Below are positions 1 to 14,063 of a DNA stretch of 64,000 nucleotides, in pieces. The DNA is taken from positions 32,067,177 through 32,131,176 of the forward strand of contig OX155960.1 in NCBI GenBank assembly GCA_944548615.1. Reading direction: 5' to 3'. The DNA comes from Micropterix aruncella (lineage: Eukaryota > Arthropoda > Insecta > Lepidoptera > Micropterigidae). The notes under the pieces were generated by a model, which saw only the letters and a list, made by a program, of their open reading frames with translations, ran no database searches and was not told the origin of the DNA. Within the stretch, counting starts at the first letter, position 1; each line of letters starts with the position of its first letter. A program made the position numbers and the translations under genes.

Positions 1-70
1 GATATTACGAAAGGGAAAATAATGAAAATATTTTGACTACAAAGATCCACATTGAGTTTGTTTGAAAGCT

Positions 71-147
71 TTTTTTTTTTTCTCTCTTTATTTGAAAAAA
101 CAACAGATTTACATCAGTCTTACGTACTAGAGATATTATTACATTAA
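71..147 (-). repeat. LINE-like 3' tail fragment
   Basis: Read on the minus strand, this stretch ends in AATAAAGAGA followed by a poly-A run, as the 3' end of a retroposed element does. The same sequence occurs in the opposite orientation at 36756-36829 with only a few differences. The host element is not identified. The rest of 1-350 is AT-rich with nothing else recognisable. Confidence 0.55.
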
Positions 148-350
148 GTTATTTGATATAAATCTAAAAACGTTTTCTACTTATTGATAATTTACCTATT
201 TTGTTATACTATTCTAATAGCTTAAATATTTTATTTTAATTTTCGTTTGGTGTTTTTTTTTTAGTCTGTTATTATTGCAGAGGCGAGTTGCTTGAATTGT
301 GATTTACTTAGAAGCATACCATCAAAGCAATTTACGATTTTCACATATGA

Positions 351-1183
351 GTGCATACAACAATTGGGGACTTTTGCATTCCGCCTCCAATGCACTGGAA
401 GGTAATGCTCTATGACTGGACGCCAGAGATGCTAAAATTTTATTTGAATGCCTTTCAGCATACACTTCCAGACCCCAGTAACCTCGCTCGTTGGAGCTTT
501 GCCGAGGATAGCTCTTGTCCCCTCTGTAGCAATACCCCTTGCACAGCTAGACACATTCTAGCTGGCTGCAAGGTGGCCTTAGATCAAGGACGGTACACTT
601 ACCACCATGACAAAGTTCTCGCTGTTATTCGCGAGGTAATTAGTCTCTCAGTGGCTCGTGCCAACAAGGGTTTGACAGTATCCTCCAAACCCCCAATACA
701 GTTTGTGCGGGATGGCTCTAAAGTCAAAAAACATTTAACTACAAAACCTTTCTCAATAATCGAGAAAGCTACAGATTGGATTCTAGAGGTTGATTCGGTC
801 TCTAAGCAGTATAAATTCCCTGAAAGTCTCGGATGCACAGCCCTCCGTCAAGATATAACTCTTTACTCTGTATCTCGGAAGGTGGCTCTTATTGTAGAAT
901 TAACTGTTCCATGGGAATCAAATATCCCAAAGACCACGAGTACAAATTAAATAAATACCATGATCTTGCAAATGCCGTAACCCGGAACGGCTTCACTGTT
1001 CACCTTCACGCGGTGGAAGTTGGCGCTCGTGGCCTGCCAGCTAAATCTCTATTTCACCTCTTTAAAGATCTTGGCCTTTCCAGAAAAATAATCAACTCTT
1101 TCTTAGAAAAATTATCTAAAACTGCGATTCGCGCATCTCAAATTCTATGGCTTCGAAGGGGGAGTGAATGGGTGGTAAGGTGA
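351..1183 (+). pseudogene. R2-like non-LTR retrotransposon, C-terminal CCHC and restriction-like endonuclease fragment
   Basis: This is the C-terminal end of a retrotransposon polyprotein. Frame 351-950 carries a CCHC knuckle (CPLCSNTPCTARHILAGCK) followed by the endonuclease-type core (LRQDITLYS, then VALIVELTVPWESN). The family continues with a K-x-x-K-Y motif and a V-E-V-G-A-R-G motif, and these appear in another frame: YKLNKYHDLANAV, then HAVEVGARG, up to 1183. A frameshift near 930-945 therefore breaks the gene. No reverse transcriptase is present; the copy is 5' truncated, which is usual for dead LINE copies. In R2-like elements the restriction-like endonuclease nicks the target site. 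Family assignment is by recognised motifs; the exact clade (R2, R4, NeSL, Hero) is uncertain. Confidence 0.75.
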
Positions 1184-1282
1184 ACGCTCACATGTGGCAA
1201 GACAGCTGTCCTAAACCTACCACAGCCGGTTCGTAAGTCCGGAATCCACTGCCCACCCCCCAGAAGTGTAAAAAAAATTGTA

Positions 1283-3318
1283 TTATGATGGGCCCGACTC
1301 CGGTCGGTGAATTCCATGGCAGCTCCGTTTGTATTTATATATACGGGGCACCGGCGAGAATAGAGCGTTATTGGTTGAACAATGCGGCGGGCGGAAGACA
1401 TCACAACGACGAGTTCTGTGGATCGACGGAACGTTCAGCGGGAAACAACTGAGCAGATCAGGGCAGTCGAGTTTATGGGTAAGGAGTGAATTAATGAGGA
1501 GAAGATCTGTAAGAGTACGTCTCGTCTTCAGAGATTGACATTTAAAAAAGTGAGTTTGAGCGTTGTAATCGGCGAATTCTATTTCGTGAAAGAATTTAAA
1601 ACGCATCCACCTCAGAACCGTTTTCTGAACTCTTTCAATGTCTGAAACATATTGTTCGTAACATGGATTCCAAATCACACTGCCAAACTCCAGTATACTC
1701 CGGACAAGCGATGTAAACAGGAGCATAACAACGCGGAAATCCTTGAAAGGCTTCGTTACCCTCCAAATGAATCCCAGCAACTGGTAACATTTGGAAGTCA
1801 TTAGCTCGATATGAGTATTGAAGTTAAGTTTACTATTAAATGTTATACCCAAGTCAGTGAATTCAGAAACTCTTTCCAGTTTATGCGCGTTAATATCATA
1901 TTGGTAATGTGTAGGCCGATGAGATCTAGAAAAAGACATGGTTTTGCATTTATTTAGGTTTAAGTACAGTTTATTCGTTACGCAATATTCTTGTAAATTT
2001 ATTAGCTCGGCTTGAATATCATAGCAGTCATCAGCAGCAGCAATCGTATTGAAAATTTTAAGGTCATCAGCATAAAGTAAGAATTGCGATTTCCTGAAAC
2101 ATTTTCCGATGTCGTTGATAAACAGCGTGAATAAAACAGGCCCTAAATGGCTTCCCTGTGGCACACCGGAGGTGACGTCGATGGCTTTCGACAAATGTCC
2201 GTTTACTTGGACTAATTGGGATCGATTCGATAGGTTTGATTCCATCCATCGTAGCAAAGAACCGTGAATGCCTAAACGGTATAACTTCTGCAAGAGCAAA
2301 GAGGTATTCACTTTGTCGAAAGCCTTTGAAAAATCAGTAAATATCACGTCCACTGGCTTACGGCTGTCCAGAGCGTTAGCTATGTAGTTTGTATATAGTA
2401 ATAAGTTAGTGTTAATTGACCGACCGGCAATAAAACCGTGCTGCTGTTGTATTATGACATTTTTGTATGCTGATGAAACGCTCCGACACACGAGATATTC
2501 TAATAGCTTGCCAAAAATGCTCAGTTTAGATATAGGCCGATAGTTTTTGACTTCGCTTTTATCTCCCGACTTAAAAATTGGAGTGATATGGGCCGTCTTC
2601 CATTTCTCATGATAAACGCCGGTTCCATAGATTCGGTAAAGATATATAATAATGGCGGAATAATTTCCGGGGAGCATAGTTTAATAAAAAGCGGTGGTAG
2701 ACCGTCCGGCCCTATCGCTTTACGAACGTCTAATCGATCAATATAACTTTTTATATCTGTAAATTTGATTTCTACTAAGGCGAGAGTAACCGCACATGAA
2801 TTATCGTCAGTGGCTGAGGGAGAAACGGCGGCGCGGAGCGCCGACGCAGTTCTCCCGGCCGGGGACGCAGCCCCCGTGCCTGTCCCGCTCGCTGGAGGAA
2901 CCGGTTCGTAAACTGAACTGAAATAATCCGCGAATAAATTACACACAGTCGGCAGCACCGACTATCGGTGATTGCCAGAAAACAACAAGAAGAACACAGT
3001 TCGACAGTCGGATGAGGTAGTACCTTCGAAGGACATATTTTTTGGTAGACCCCGATTAACTCGGCTGTTATTAACGAACGACCAAAACTCTTTAATATTA
3101 TTTTTTATCGACGATTCAGTGCATTCAATGTATTTACGGTAGCAATCTTTTGTTAAGGTTTTGACGCGTCCACGTAGCAGTGAAAATTCATAGTAATCGG
3201 CGGGCCTTTTGAATTTTTTCCATTTTTTATGGTGTTTTTTCTTCTCCGATATCATCTTGCGTAACGCGACCGAAAACACAAAAGAGTACAATGTGGTGGG
3301 CCTATCGCCAGGTGGCAA
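1283..3318 (-). pseudogene. Jockey/CR1-type LINE, endonuclease-RT linker plus reverse transcriptase, frameshifted
   Basis: Reads 3318 to 1283. The first segment (3318-2962) is the linker upstream of RT, including KECxxKYIE- and FWSFVNNSR-like motifs. The second (2958-2521) carries FADYFSSVYEP and RKAIGPDGLPP. The third (2677-1283) carries the catalytic RT core: FTDFSKAFDKV (motif A), SGVPQGSHLGPVLF (motif B), LLYADDLKIF (motif C, the YADD box), then the thumb and C-terminal region to a TAA at 1283. Two breaks are visible. About 50 bp between two CCGACTGT repeats near 2955-3010 disrupts segments 1 and 2, and a frameshift near 2640 separates segments 2 and 3. The apurinic endonuclease domain is absent, so the copy is 5' truncated. 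The catalytic RT residues survive, suggesting a fairly young copy. Confidence 0.85.
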
Positions 3319-3501
3319 TATCTTCCGGCCATACCGCCAGGGCTATTGTGATTAAAGGTTTATGTCAGTCATAAATGAATACACTTAAGTAATAGTCAAC
3401 ATAAAGAATATAAAACAGTAATTAGTAACGTATCTCAACTAGATATCGTAGGGAATAATAGAATACATGGGCAAGCAAAGGAGGCAGGAGGAAAGGGGTA
3501 T

Positions 3502-4003
3502 TTACGAGTTGAGTAAATGTTTCTTTAGAGATTTTTTAAACCCGCTCAGGTTTTCAAGATGTCTTATGGGCAAAGGCACGGAATTCCAGAGTCGGGCCGC
3601 CTGCACTGCGAAAGACCTGGACATGAAAGGTGATGAATGCTGAGGTATAGCCAGTAATCGATTTTCCTGAGACCGCAATGGAAGGCCATTGGATGAAAGC
3701 GGAGAGATGAGATTAAGTAGGCCTGTTTGACTGTAGTACACGGAAGAGTAGGGCGAGTATGTGAAAATTCCGACATCGTCTAATGGGAAGCCACTCTATT
3801 TGCCTGCGAAAGTTCGATATGTGATCAAACTTCTTCAGGGAATAAACAAAGCGAATACACGCGTTTTGAATCATATCTAGCTTATCGAGTAGTTCTTCAT
3901 TCACATCTAGGTAGGCCACATCAGCATAGTTAATTATCAGTAAAAAGAGGTAAGGGGTTCTGAACCCGTTTAAAAGAATGTGAGAATGTAAGTACCTAAG
4001 CAT
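3502..4003 (-). pseudogene. LINE C-terminal fragment
   Basis: The post-RT C-terminal region of a Jockey/CR1-like element on the minus strand. Frame 4003-3713 gives LDKLDMIQNACIRFVYSL and FRRQIEWLPIRRCRNFHIL; frame 3741-3502 gives SPFMSRSFAVQAARLWNSVP followed by IRHLENLSGFKKSLKKHLL, the usual ending of such proteins. One or two frameshifts near 3690-3740 separate the parts. No RT catalytic motifs are present. The sequence differs from the neighbouring element at 1283-3318, so this is a separate insertion. 3319-3501 contains nothing recognisable. Confidence 0.75.
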
Positions 4004-5439
4004 AAAACACTAGTAATAATTTATAGAAAAGGAACATGGCATTTAAACTATTATTTTTGTTGAGTGGGAAAACATTTTGAAATTAAACAGAAAAAGTGCT
4101 ATAACTCTAAACTATTGATAACTGGGTAACTACATATACGGTAATTTTGATTGCAAATGACCTCCTCTATCACTACGTTTCATTTGATCTATGGCCTTTG
4201 CAACGGCTATTTCTTATTTGCGGCTTCTTCTCTACATTAGATTTTTACCAATAAACTCTTAACTTTAGGTTAAGAGTTTAACCTAACAATAAACTCTTAA
4301 CCTTAGGTTAAGATTTTATGAATTTAATGAAACGGATCAGATGAAATTCCCAGCAGGTTAAAAACGTATCAAGGTCATGCTTACTTGGCGGAAATTATGT
4401 ATACTGCCTGACCAAGCTGGCCAATATACTCGTAGGCTGTATACGTAATGCGAACGAAACCTGTCTCTGTCCAATACATTGAATAGCATTAAGAGTGAAA
4501 GTGATACAGATAAAATGCGAGTAAGTTCCTTTGTTTGGGTCTACGCCTGCGTTTATTGACACTTATTGACGCAGTAACTAGGTATTACATTTAAATTCTT
4601 TCAACAAACACGAAAACATATTAGTGGATATTCTACGTGGAAATATATGGCTTTTTATGAACATAAGGTTCCATTTGGCATAACGGTGCCTTAATTGGGA
4701 ATAGTAGTTAAAATGGATTTAGGGATATTAAATTTAAGGAACCAAAATTTTCGATTGGCGAATGCTCTTTACAACGGCGGTTTAAAATGAGTTTATTGTA
4801 ATTTCAAAACGTTTTAGGTATTTTCACTCATGGGTGTTTACATTTCTTATAATTAGGTATGTAATTTGCAGTCCACAAATAACACAAAGATTTTAAAATG
4901 TTCAATTTAGTATGCCTAAAAAGTTATAAACGTTTTGATATTTACTTTCCGTTTAATTATTTACGATGGTCATTTTGGCCCTAACCCTCCGATAAGAGTA
5001 AACTTTTTACCATTAGAAAGGTATTTTAAGGAACATTTCATACATAGTGGCTGCTTTGATTATTAGTACATTTTTAGTTTCAGCTTCCTAGAAATAAACA
5101 ATATTATAATAACCGACTCTGGTCTTGTACTCTCGTTTCATCCACACCACTAACGTATTTCATTATCTTCTTCTTCTTCGGATACCATACACGATGTCAT
5201 CATCTAGATAGGTTCTCAACCTTAATTTGCCCACCGCCCACTTTAAGAATATTTTTTTTCCTAGAGCCCTCCAATTTTTTTTACTTGCTATCTATCTGTC
5301 GCGAATCTGAAACAGCTACTGCCAACATCATACAGTATCGTGCGAATTAATTGAAATAAAGAGTATTTTTCTTCCAAAAGTGCTTCATTGGACGTAAACA
5401 TACAAAACAGTACTGATAAGTATAGATTGTTAGTTGTAT
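4004..5439. other. AT-rich intergenic stretch
   Basis: No gene is visible. The only structure noted is a short palindromic/direct repeat of ACTCTTAAC-TTAGGTTAAGA at about 4253-4315. Confidence 0.5.
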
Positions 5440-5444
5440 TATAG

Positions 5445-6000
5445 AATGTGTCCTCCTTTTGCGTTAATAACACCTTTCACTCTTGTAGGCATAGAATTTA
5501 CTAGGTGTTGGCAGCAAGGGCGGTCCTAGCCTTACATTTTGGGGGGGGGGGGTCACAGTTATGGGCTTAAGGTTTGGGGGGAGGGGGTCGCTGTTATGGG
5601 CCATGAGATTGGTTTAACGGTTTGTAAATAAAACAAAGTTCCCCTTTATTATACAATAATTTATTTATGGAAACAAGTGTATTTGCATAATGAGCTTATT
5701 ATAAGCCATATATTTAAGATTTGGGGGGGGGGGGGGGTCATGACCCCCTTGACGCCGTTTTTTGCAAATGGCGCAGAGGTTTTCAATCGGGTTGAGATCG
5801 GGAAAATTTATGGTCCATTCAAGTTCAGTAATTTAGTTCTGTGTAAAAACTGTTTCACTTTTAGAAGAATGGCATGGGGCAAGATCCTGTTTAAGAAATT
5901 CCCTCGTTGGAAGGATAGGCCTTGTGGAGCTTCTGTAACATATGGTTTGATAAGATGTCAATATATTGGCCCCAATTCAAATTCGGAATAATTACTATTT
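5445..6000 (-). pseudogene. Tc1-like transposase fossil split by a G-tract repeat
   Basis: The minus strand reads as a decayed Tc1-family DDE transposase in several frames. From 5990 downward there are WGQYIDILSNHML, then a QDLAPCHSSKS-like segment, then FPDLNPIENLC-IC-KKRR around 5750-5820, matching the family's PDLNPIENLW block that contains the second catalytic Asp. The family C-terminus (NLVNSMPTRVKGVINAKGG) follows at about 5445-5515, but only after an interruption at about 5517-5745 that carries three long G runs. No open frame spans the motifs and no terminal inverted repeats were found. Confidence 0.75.
5517..5745. repeat. Insert with G-homopolymer runs inside Tc1 fossil
   Basis: An interruption of the transposase coding region with two related segments: a run of 11 or more G followed by TCACAGTTATGGG, then a G-run followed by TCGCTGTTATGGG, and a terminal run of about 15 G at 5722-5738. 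The flanking transposase motifs remain collinear, so this looks like a later insertion. Confidence 0.5.
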
Positions 6001-9000
6001 TTTTTTCCTGCCCACGGTCTCACTGTACCATCTCAACGCCCCTAATTTTCTCTGGGTTTTCTACTGCCCCCCTAAAAGTATCAAACGCCCATAAGGGGGC
6101 ATTATCGTCCACGTTAAGAACCTATGCCTAGACGAATTCTTTTAAAAGATTCAACCAAAATCTCTTAAAATAATGATAATAAAATATTATAAAATTTTAT
6201 CCTCTGTTGCTACCATTACCCCATAAAAACCCTCGCAAATACTATATAGACTTATGTAAGTATAAACATCTCAATCCAAAATGAAAATTTAAGAAAATTC
6301 TTTTATAAGAGTGTGCAATCAAGCGTTTTTATTTTAATTTAATGGCGTGCTCCTAAAGACCGCATCATCCTTGTATCATCTTTTTAAATAATGGATATAT
6401 TCCATTTTTTTATATTTCGAACTGTCATCCTATATTTTAAAAAAACGGCATTCGCCGATTTAATCAATGTGAATTACGTATTCATTGTTTATCGCTTTAA
6501 TTCAGTTCTATCGGAGATATTTTGTTTCGCAAAAGGATAAGATTGGTTTTTGAGGTGGATGGTGATCGTTCGCCGGTGACGAAGGGACTACCATTAAACC
6601 TAGATAGTCGATAGATTGTACACATCCATACAAACATCTCGTTTAATAAACATAAGCATTTCCCGATAGGCTGTAGGGATATCTTCACACAATCCAACCA
6701 ATAGGACGATCATCGCTGGATCAGTATGTATCCTGAGACGAGTGAGGCCCTGACCGTGCGACGAACTGCAACATTGAACTTCGGAACTTCAACCAACAGT
6801 AGCAGAATCATCAGTCAATCGACACAGTACGAGTCTGATTCAATAGTGTACATAAAACCAATCAATTTCAGTTCAAAATAAACGAAGTACTGTAAATAGA
6901 ATATATTTCGTGATTAACACATAGTTTAGACCCGATAATATTATTATCTGTTTTCTTTTTACTAAACAATGTGCATGAAGAAATTGGTTAATATCATAAG
7001 TATAGTAAAGGCTGTTTTGCCTTATTATTAGGATACAAAGATATAATTTAGTTGCAAATTTACTAGTAAATCTATTAACATATAGTAAATCATGGGTTGG
7101 CCTAATGCCTCGTATAATTAAAGATAGTTTATATTAATGATATTGATTTGTCAAACTTGTAAAAGAATTAACAATATATAATGAGAGACAATATATAATG
7201 ATTTTCGGAAGCAGATAGGATTTACCACATTACAATAATATTTTTTTTGCAATAAAGAGGTTTTTTATAGAAATTCAGGGTTTTTGCTTTGACCTATTAT
7301 TTAAAAATGGTTATTTAGGATTTTCCCTCTTATCCTGTCAGCATTGCAGCGGCGAGGTTGTCTTAAACTGAAAGTAACTTTTCAGTAGGCCAGAAATTTT
7401 TTTTTTTTGCGCATTCACAATATTTTTTTTAACCGTTGGTTGACCGGAAAAGTCTCCCATGCCCTCACCTCTCCACCTCCCTCCTCTGACCCCCAACACC
7501 CCGTTCCACCAGCCTCTAATAACCCCCTCCTAACCCCCCACCTACAGCTATCCCCTAAACCACTCCCATCACTATCCCCCAATCCCCCTATCCTCTGAAA
7601 CCCCCACCAACCCTCTTTCCCCACCGATAGGGATTGTGTCAAGTGATTATGATATGCAAATGTAGTATTTTCTTAAATACCTCAATTTTGGTACCGAAAT
7701 TTTAGAAAAATATGTGCAGCTTGTATAAGAGATATTTCAACCAATATTTCACAATATGGTTTCGGGTCACCGACACATTTCCGAATTTTTGATTAAAGAA
7801 CTTCCTATAAGATGGTGGTAGTGTTTTGCCAACAATGGTGCGTACTTCGATTGATTAAAGAAATAAATAATTTCCAAAAGAAAATGAGTTTTTTTTTTCG
7901 ATATATAATGACAGTTTTATCGGTAAGGACTTAGTTTTGTATATATGATTGTTTGATTATTTTTATTTCAATTCTTGAGTGCCTATTTGACATAATCAAG
8001 TGCTTCAAATTTTCTTTTATTTTGTTTGATTTTAATTTCAATTTCAGGAATTTGTTATAAGGATGTTTAAAAGGATGTTTCTATTTTTGTTTTTTGTGGT
8101 AACGTTTCGTTTTTTTTATTACTTTAATTTTAGCATCTACAGTCACAAGCATCTACAGACAGGAAGTCGCGCTGAACATCGTTGAGTATCTATTTTAACA
8201 AAATATCTTTTGTAACATACTGTGAGATCTACTAATACCATTTACATAATAAAGGCTAAATACTATTATTTTTTGGTTTATGTCGTTTAAGGTATCTTTG
8301 TCAATTTTTACCTTTGAAGCTGATCGCTCCGTGGAGGGGGGGGGGGTATTAAAACAAATCAATAAATGAGTACCATCTTGTGAAATACATTTTTATTGTA
8401 CAGGTGGCAAATGTAGCTCTCGTGAAGTAACTTAGTTACTCTAGATCTCGGTCATTTTAAAGGGTTTTATAGAAACATTGGCAACATAGCCGACATTATG
8501 TACAACCAAAATCCCTGTTATTTCAAAAATGGGAATCGAAAAATCGAATAAATCAACGCGTTTCCTGGATTCGGTACCCAAAAGCCATACTGGAACTGCA
8601 GTAAATAACTACATCGTTTAGGAACTGCAGTAAATAACTACATCGCCGCGTATAGAGGGGTCAGTAAATTCAAGAAATGTATTTATATAATTTATATTTT
8701 CTTAAAATATCACAGCGTAGTCAAATATCAAGCGTGTAGTCATTTTCGCAGCTAAAAAATAAAAAACAAAACGTTCCTTTTTAAAACTGCTGTCCAAGAA
8801 ACAGTCAAATATAACGCTAAATTACTAATATTAGCTACGTATTTGTTTCTGGAAAAAATCTGACTTGATATTTTTCTCATTATTAGATCGCTAATACTTG
8901 AATGGTTTAATGGTAAATGAATTGTAAGTATATTGGAAGGGCCTAATCTAAGCCGGTAATTTCAATTTTATTTAGTTATTTTCCCTAATGTATTTTTATT

Positions 9001-9167
9001 TAAAGGTTGGTATTGTTATCATGGATAATAGTAATTCAAAGCGGATGACATAAAAAAAAATAAGAAGAAGAATATGAACGAAGAACGACAGCTGATGACG
9101 AATATGTCACACGCGCCCGCGTTGTATCAACACGTTCGAAATTAGCGAATCTAGTCATTCGATCGTA
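6001..9167. other. AT-rich intergenic stretch, no gene seen
   Basis: No open frame with recognisable content. It holds a C/T-rich low-complexity patch at 7460-7625 whose apparent peptide is only Pro/Ser-rich, a G run at 8334-8347, and a local duplication of GGAACTGCAGTAAATAACTA at about 8590-8615 and 8621-8646. Confidence 0.5.
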
Positions 9168-10327
9168 ATGGATGGAACCCATGATCCTTTGTCAAAAACA
9201 GAAGAGTTCAAATCAAATACTAGATCAAAGGAAGTAGTTGGCCAATTTCTGCACGTGAATGTTTCCATAAGCGAAGGTGATCCCGGCATGCGCCATCTTC
9301 AGAGCGAAAGTGCAGAGTCTAGACAGAACGAGGATAAGGATGAAAGCGGCAAGAAGAAGTTTTGTTGCAAAGAATGCGATAGGGCGTATTCGTTCAAGTG
9401 CCAATTGGACGAACACGTCAATATTGTGCATCGCGGACTCAAGCCATTTATGTGTCAGGAGTGTCACAAGGCATACGCTCGCAAAGGAGCTTTGAATACT
9501 CACGTCGACTCGGTGCACCGTGCGTTAAGAATTTCAAATGCGCCGAATGCGACAGGGCGTTCGCGATACGGGGCAGGCTTCAGCTGCACATTGACTCTGT
9601 CCACCGCAAATTGAAAGAATTCATATGTGAGCAGTGTAAGAGTGCATTCACTCGCAAGGGAAGCTTAAAGCTGCACGTGGAATCGGTTCACAACAAATCG
9701 GAGGAGTACACCTGCGATATTTGCAACTCGTCATTCACACAGAAAGGGAGTTTGAATCGGCACGTCGACTTTGTGCACAGAAAACTGAACGAATTCCTGT
9801 GCGAGATGTGCAAGAGCGTATTCACGCGCAGAGAAACGCTCAAACGCCACATCGAGACCGTCCATCTAAAACTGAAAGACTTCATATGTCCGGAGTGCAG
9901 CCGCGCGTTTACTCAGCGGGAGAATCTCAAAATACACATCAATTCGGAGCACCGCAACATAAAAGATTTCGTATGCGACCAGTGCCATAAAGCGTTCGCG
10001 AAACTCACCCGTTTGAAATGGCACATCGACACCGTTCACTTAAAACAAAGGAATTTCATTTGTACCGAGTGTCCTAAAGCGTTTACAAAACAGCATAGTC
10101 TCAAATCGCACGTTGACTCGGTACATCGAAAAATAAAAGAGTTTATTTGCGAAGAATGTAACAGTGCCTTTTCACGATCGGATAACCTGAAAATACACAT
10201 AAACTCAATGCACCTGAAACTGCAGAAATTTCTATGCAGCGAATGCAACCTTGAATTTGGTTATCAGCAGAACCTAAAACGGCACATTGACACTATTCAC
10301 CGAAAAGCAGATCCAATGCAAAATTAA
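9168..10327 (+). CDS. C2H2 zinc-finger protein, 11 fingers, intronless, one frameshift
   Basis: A likely nuclear DNA-binding protein. A non-finger N-terminus of about 65 residues is followed by 11 C-x2-C-x12-H-x4-H fingers ending at 10327. Fingers 1-2 (FCCKEC..., FMCQEC...) are in the 9168 frame; fingers 3-11 (FKCAEC... to FLCSEC...) are in the frame that is open 9398-10327. The shift lies at about 9519-9523, right after the HVDSVHR of finger 2, and register resumes at VKNFKCAEC. Only one base separates the two frames. The linkers are [RL]KLK[ED]F-like rather than the common TGEKP. The ATG at 9168 is the first in that frame. Either an assembly error or a recent disabling mutation explains the shift. 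No intron signals are needed, so it may be a retrogene. All finger Cys/His residues are intact, which argues for recent function. Confidence 0.8.
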
Positions 10328-11487
10328 ATTCAATGCAAAGATTTTTGTGTTAGTGTAATCGCGAAATCCTCCTACAAAAGTACAAAGTAAAATCGCAATT
10401 TGGAAACTACAAAGTAAAAAAATGTGTAGTGATTTTCTGCTTCTTCAAGACGTATCATCGTTATCATTTTCATGAGCCGGGACTTTACCTGAGAAGCATT
10501 CGTGAATAATGATAATCCACCCAATCCATTCCTTAGTCATAATTTCTTTGACCACGGTGTTATTATTCGTCCTGGTCTACTTTAGCCGTAATTTTTTTAT
10601 TATGTATTATGTAAATAAATGACCGTAAATGACATTTATGATTTTTCTGTACAATGTGTATAACCATTTAGCCACCTACAACTGCATAGGTACATTTTGA
10701 TGTGTGGAAGAGAGGCAGAACTATGGAACTTCTCATAGAATCAGCAGACCATACAGGAAGGAACTCCAAACTTACGAGAACTACGACTATATATGAGATA
10801 TGCCGCATCGATGAGGAGTTAATTCTTTCGTATGTAATTACATTTATTGCACACATGGTAGAGAACGGTGAAATTAAATACTTATCTACGCCGGAAAGAT
10901 GATATCGGCGATCAACAATTTAACCCAGTAGCTCAATCAATATTTGCCATACTGTAAGTAATCCTGACATGCGCTAATTATTTATTTCCCCTTCACTTCA
11001 ACAAATATGATATCAAGCAAGGCAACGTTTTAATCAATGCGCATTATAAGAAGATTTTGAAATCTCTGTTGAATGTGAATGTGGCAAATGACAGTGATAT
11101 ATTATTACCGAACGGCAACAAAAAAATAAACATGCGGTCGGGTTAAGGTCGGTATGAGGGATTCGAAGTATTTGTAGCGGGCCCTTTAGATGATGGATTC
11201 TTGAGATAATAGAATATTATCAATCACGTATGCGTTCAGGTCAATGTTAGCAATAGAGTAAATAATAATGGGCAAAAATGTATGAGTGTATGGCAACTTT
11301 TTTCTGGCTTATTAGTGGATATGCAACATTTAAATACTGGCGATATTAAAAAATCTAAATTAAAATGTACTTACTAAAACCACAAATTAAAATAGTCAAT
11401 AAAAAAATAAGGTAATATAAAAACAGAAAAATTCAAAATAATAAAAAAATGTAAAATCGAAGACTATCGCGGTTGTTTGAAATTATA
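10328..11487. other. AT-rich stretch, no gene seen
   Basis: 3' flank of the zinc-finger gene and AT-rich sequence. A 66-codon open frame at 10702-10902 has no recognisable features. Confidence 0.4.
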
Positions 11488-11604
11488 TATAGGATTGAAA
11501 ACGAATTTACCGCGTGTCTACCCTAGACAACGGCGGCTGCAACGTCACCGAAACGTCGGGTGCTACAAATTTCACGCGGTAAATTCGTTTTCTATCCTAT
11601 TTAT
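11488..11604. mobile_element. Short inverted-repeat element (MITE-like)
   Basis: The ends are inverted copies of each other: GAAAACGAATTTACCGCGTG at the left and CACGCGGTAAATTCGTTTTC at the right, each continuing into AGGAT/ATCCT with one mismatch. The interior (ACGTCACCGAAACGTCGGG) resembles 45717-45915, which ends in a related TTTCACGAGGTAAATTCG. About 115 bp long and non-coding. Confidence 0.6.
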
Positions 11605-13389
<1,785 letters not shown>

Positions 13390-13499
13390 CCTAGCTCAAA
13401 ATTGAAGCATGTTGATCGATAAGAAGTAGCAACAGTTTATTGCGTTTATACAGAATAAGTTAATAGTAAAAACACATTAAAAAAAACAATCTTTTATTA

Positions 13500-13725
13500 A
13501 CATGCTCGGCAGCCATGTCATGGTGAAACTTAGAACGGTCTATCATAATTGAATGCCTATACAAAATTTCGTGACTGTCCTGTTGACCGCTGAGGAGTAT
13601 CCTTGTCGGGAGCCTAATCTGGGTGCAGAATCAGGTCATGCTCACCATAAAAATGCATTGTCATCACAACTGAACCAACATGTAAAATGTCAACTTCATA
13701 GGATAAGAGGAAGTGGTTTAAATTC
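13500..13725 (+). repeat. Dispersed repeat family A, copy 1
   Basis: Contains AGCCATGTCATGGTGAAACT and the segment TACAAAATTTCGTGACTGTCC..CGCTGAGGAGT. The same family is present at 38090-38590 (opposite orientation, with a tandem array of an about 118 bp unit) and at 49670-49930 (same orientation). Non-coding. Confidence 0.65.
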
Positions 13726-14063
13726 TGCTTGCAATATTTGACCTAAGCAAACATACTGACAAACATTGCAAGGTAAATAAAAGCTTTTAAAAATACAAAA
13801 ATGATACCTTTTACCGTAAACGTGAATCAATATTAAATGGGACTTTTTGCAGTAAGTTTAGCAGTTTTAGCCTTTTAGAAAATGAAAGACGTATGTTATT
13901 TTATTTAGGTACTTATTATTCATCAATATCCATTTTGATGCTTTATGCCGCCCGCCGTTTGAAATGACAGGAGGTATTTCATGATTGCTGCAAATACAAT
14001 TTTATGACAACGTTCACTGTGAAAAAACGTCGCGGTCGGTTGGAATCACCCGTATTGCGTGTA

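Noticed and set aside
7407..7642. Pro/Ser-rich open frame and its antisense Gly-rich partner
   Set aside because: Arise from a C/T-rich low-complexity patch.
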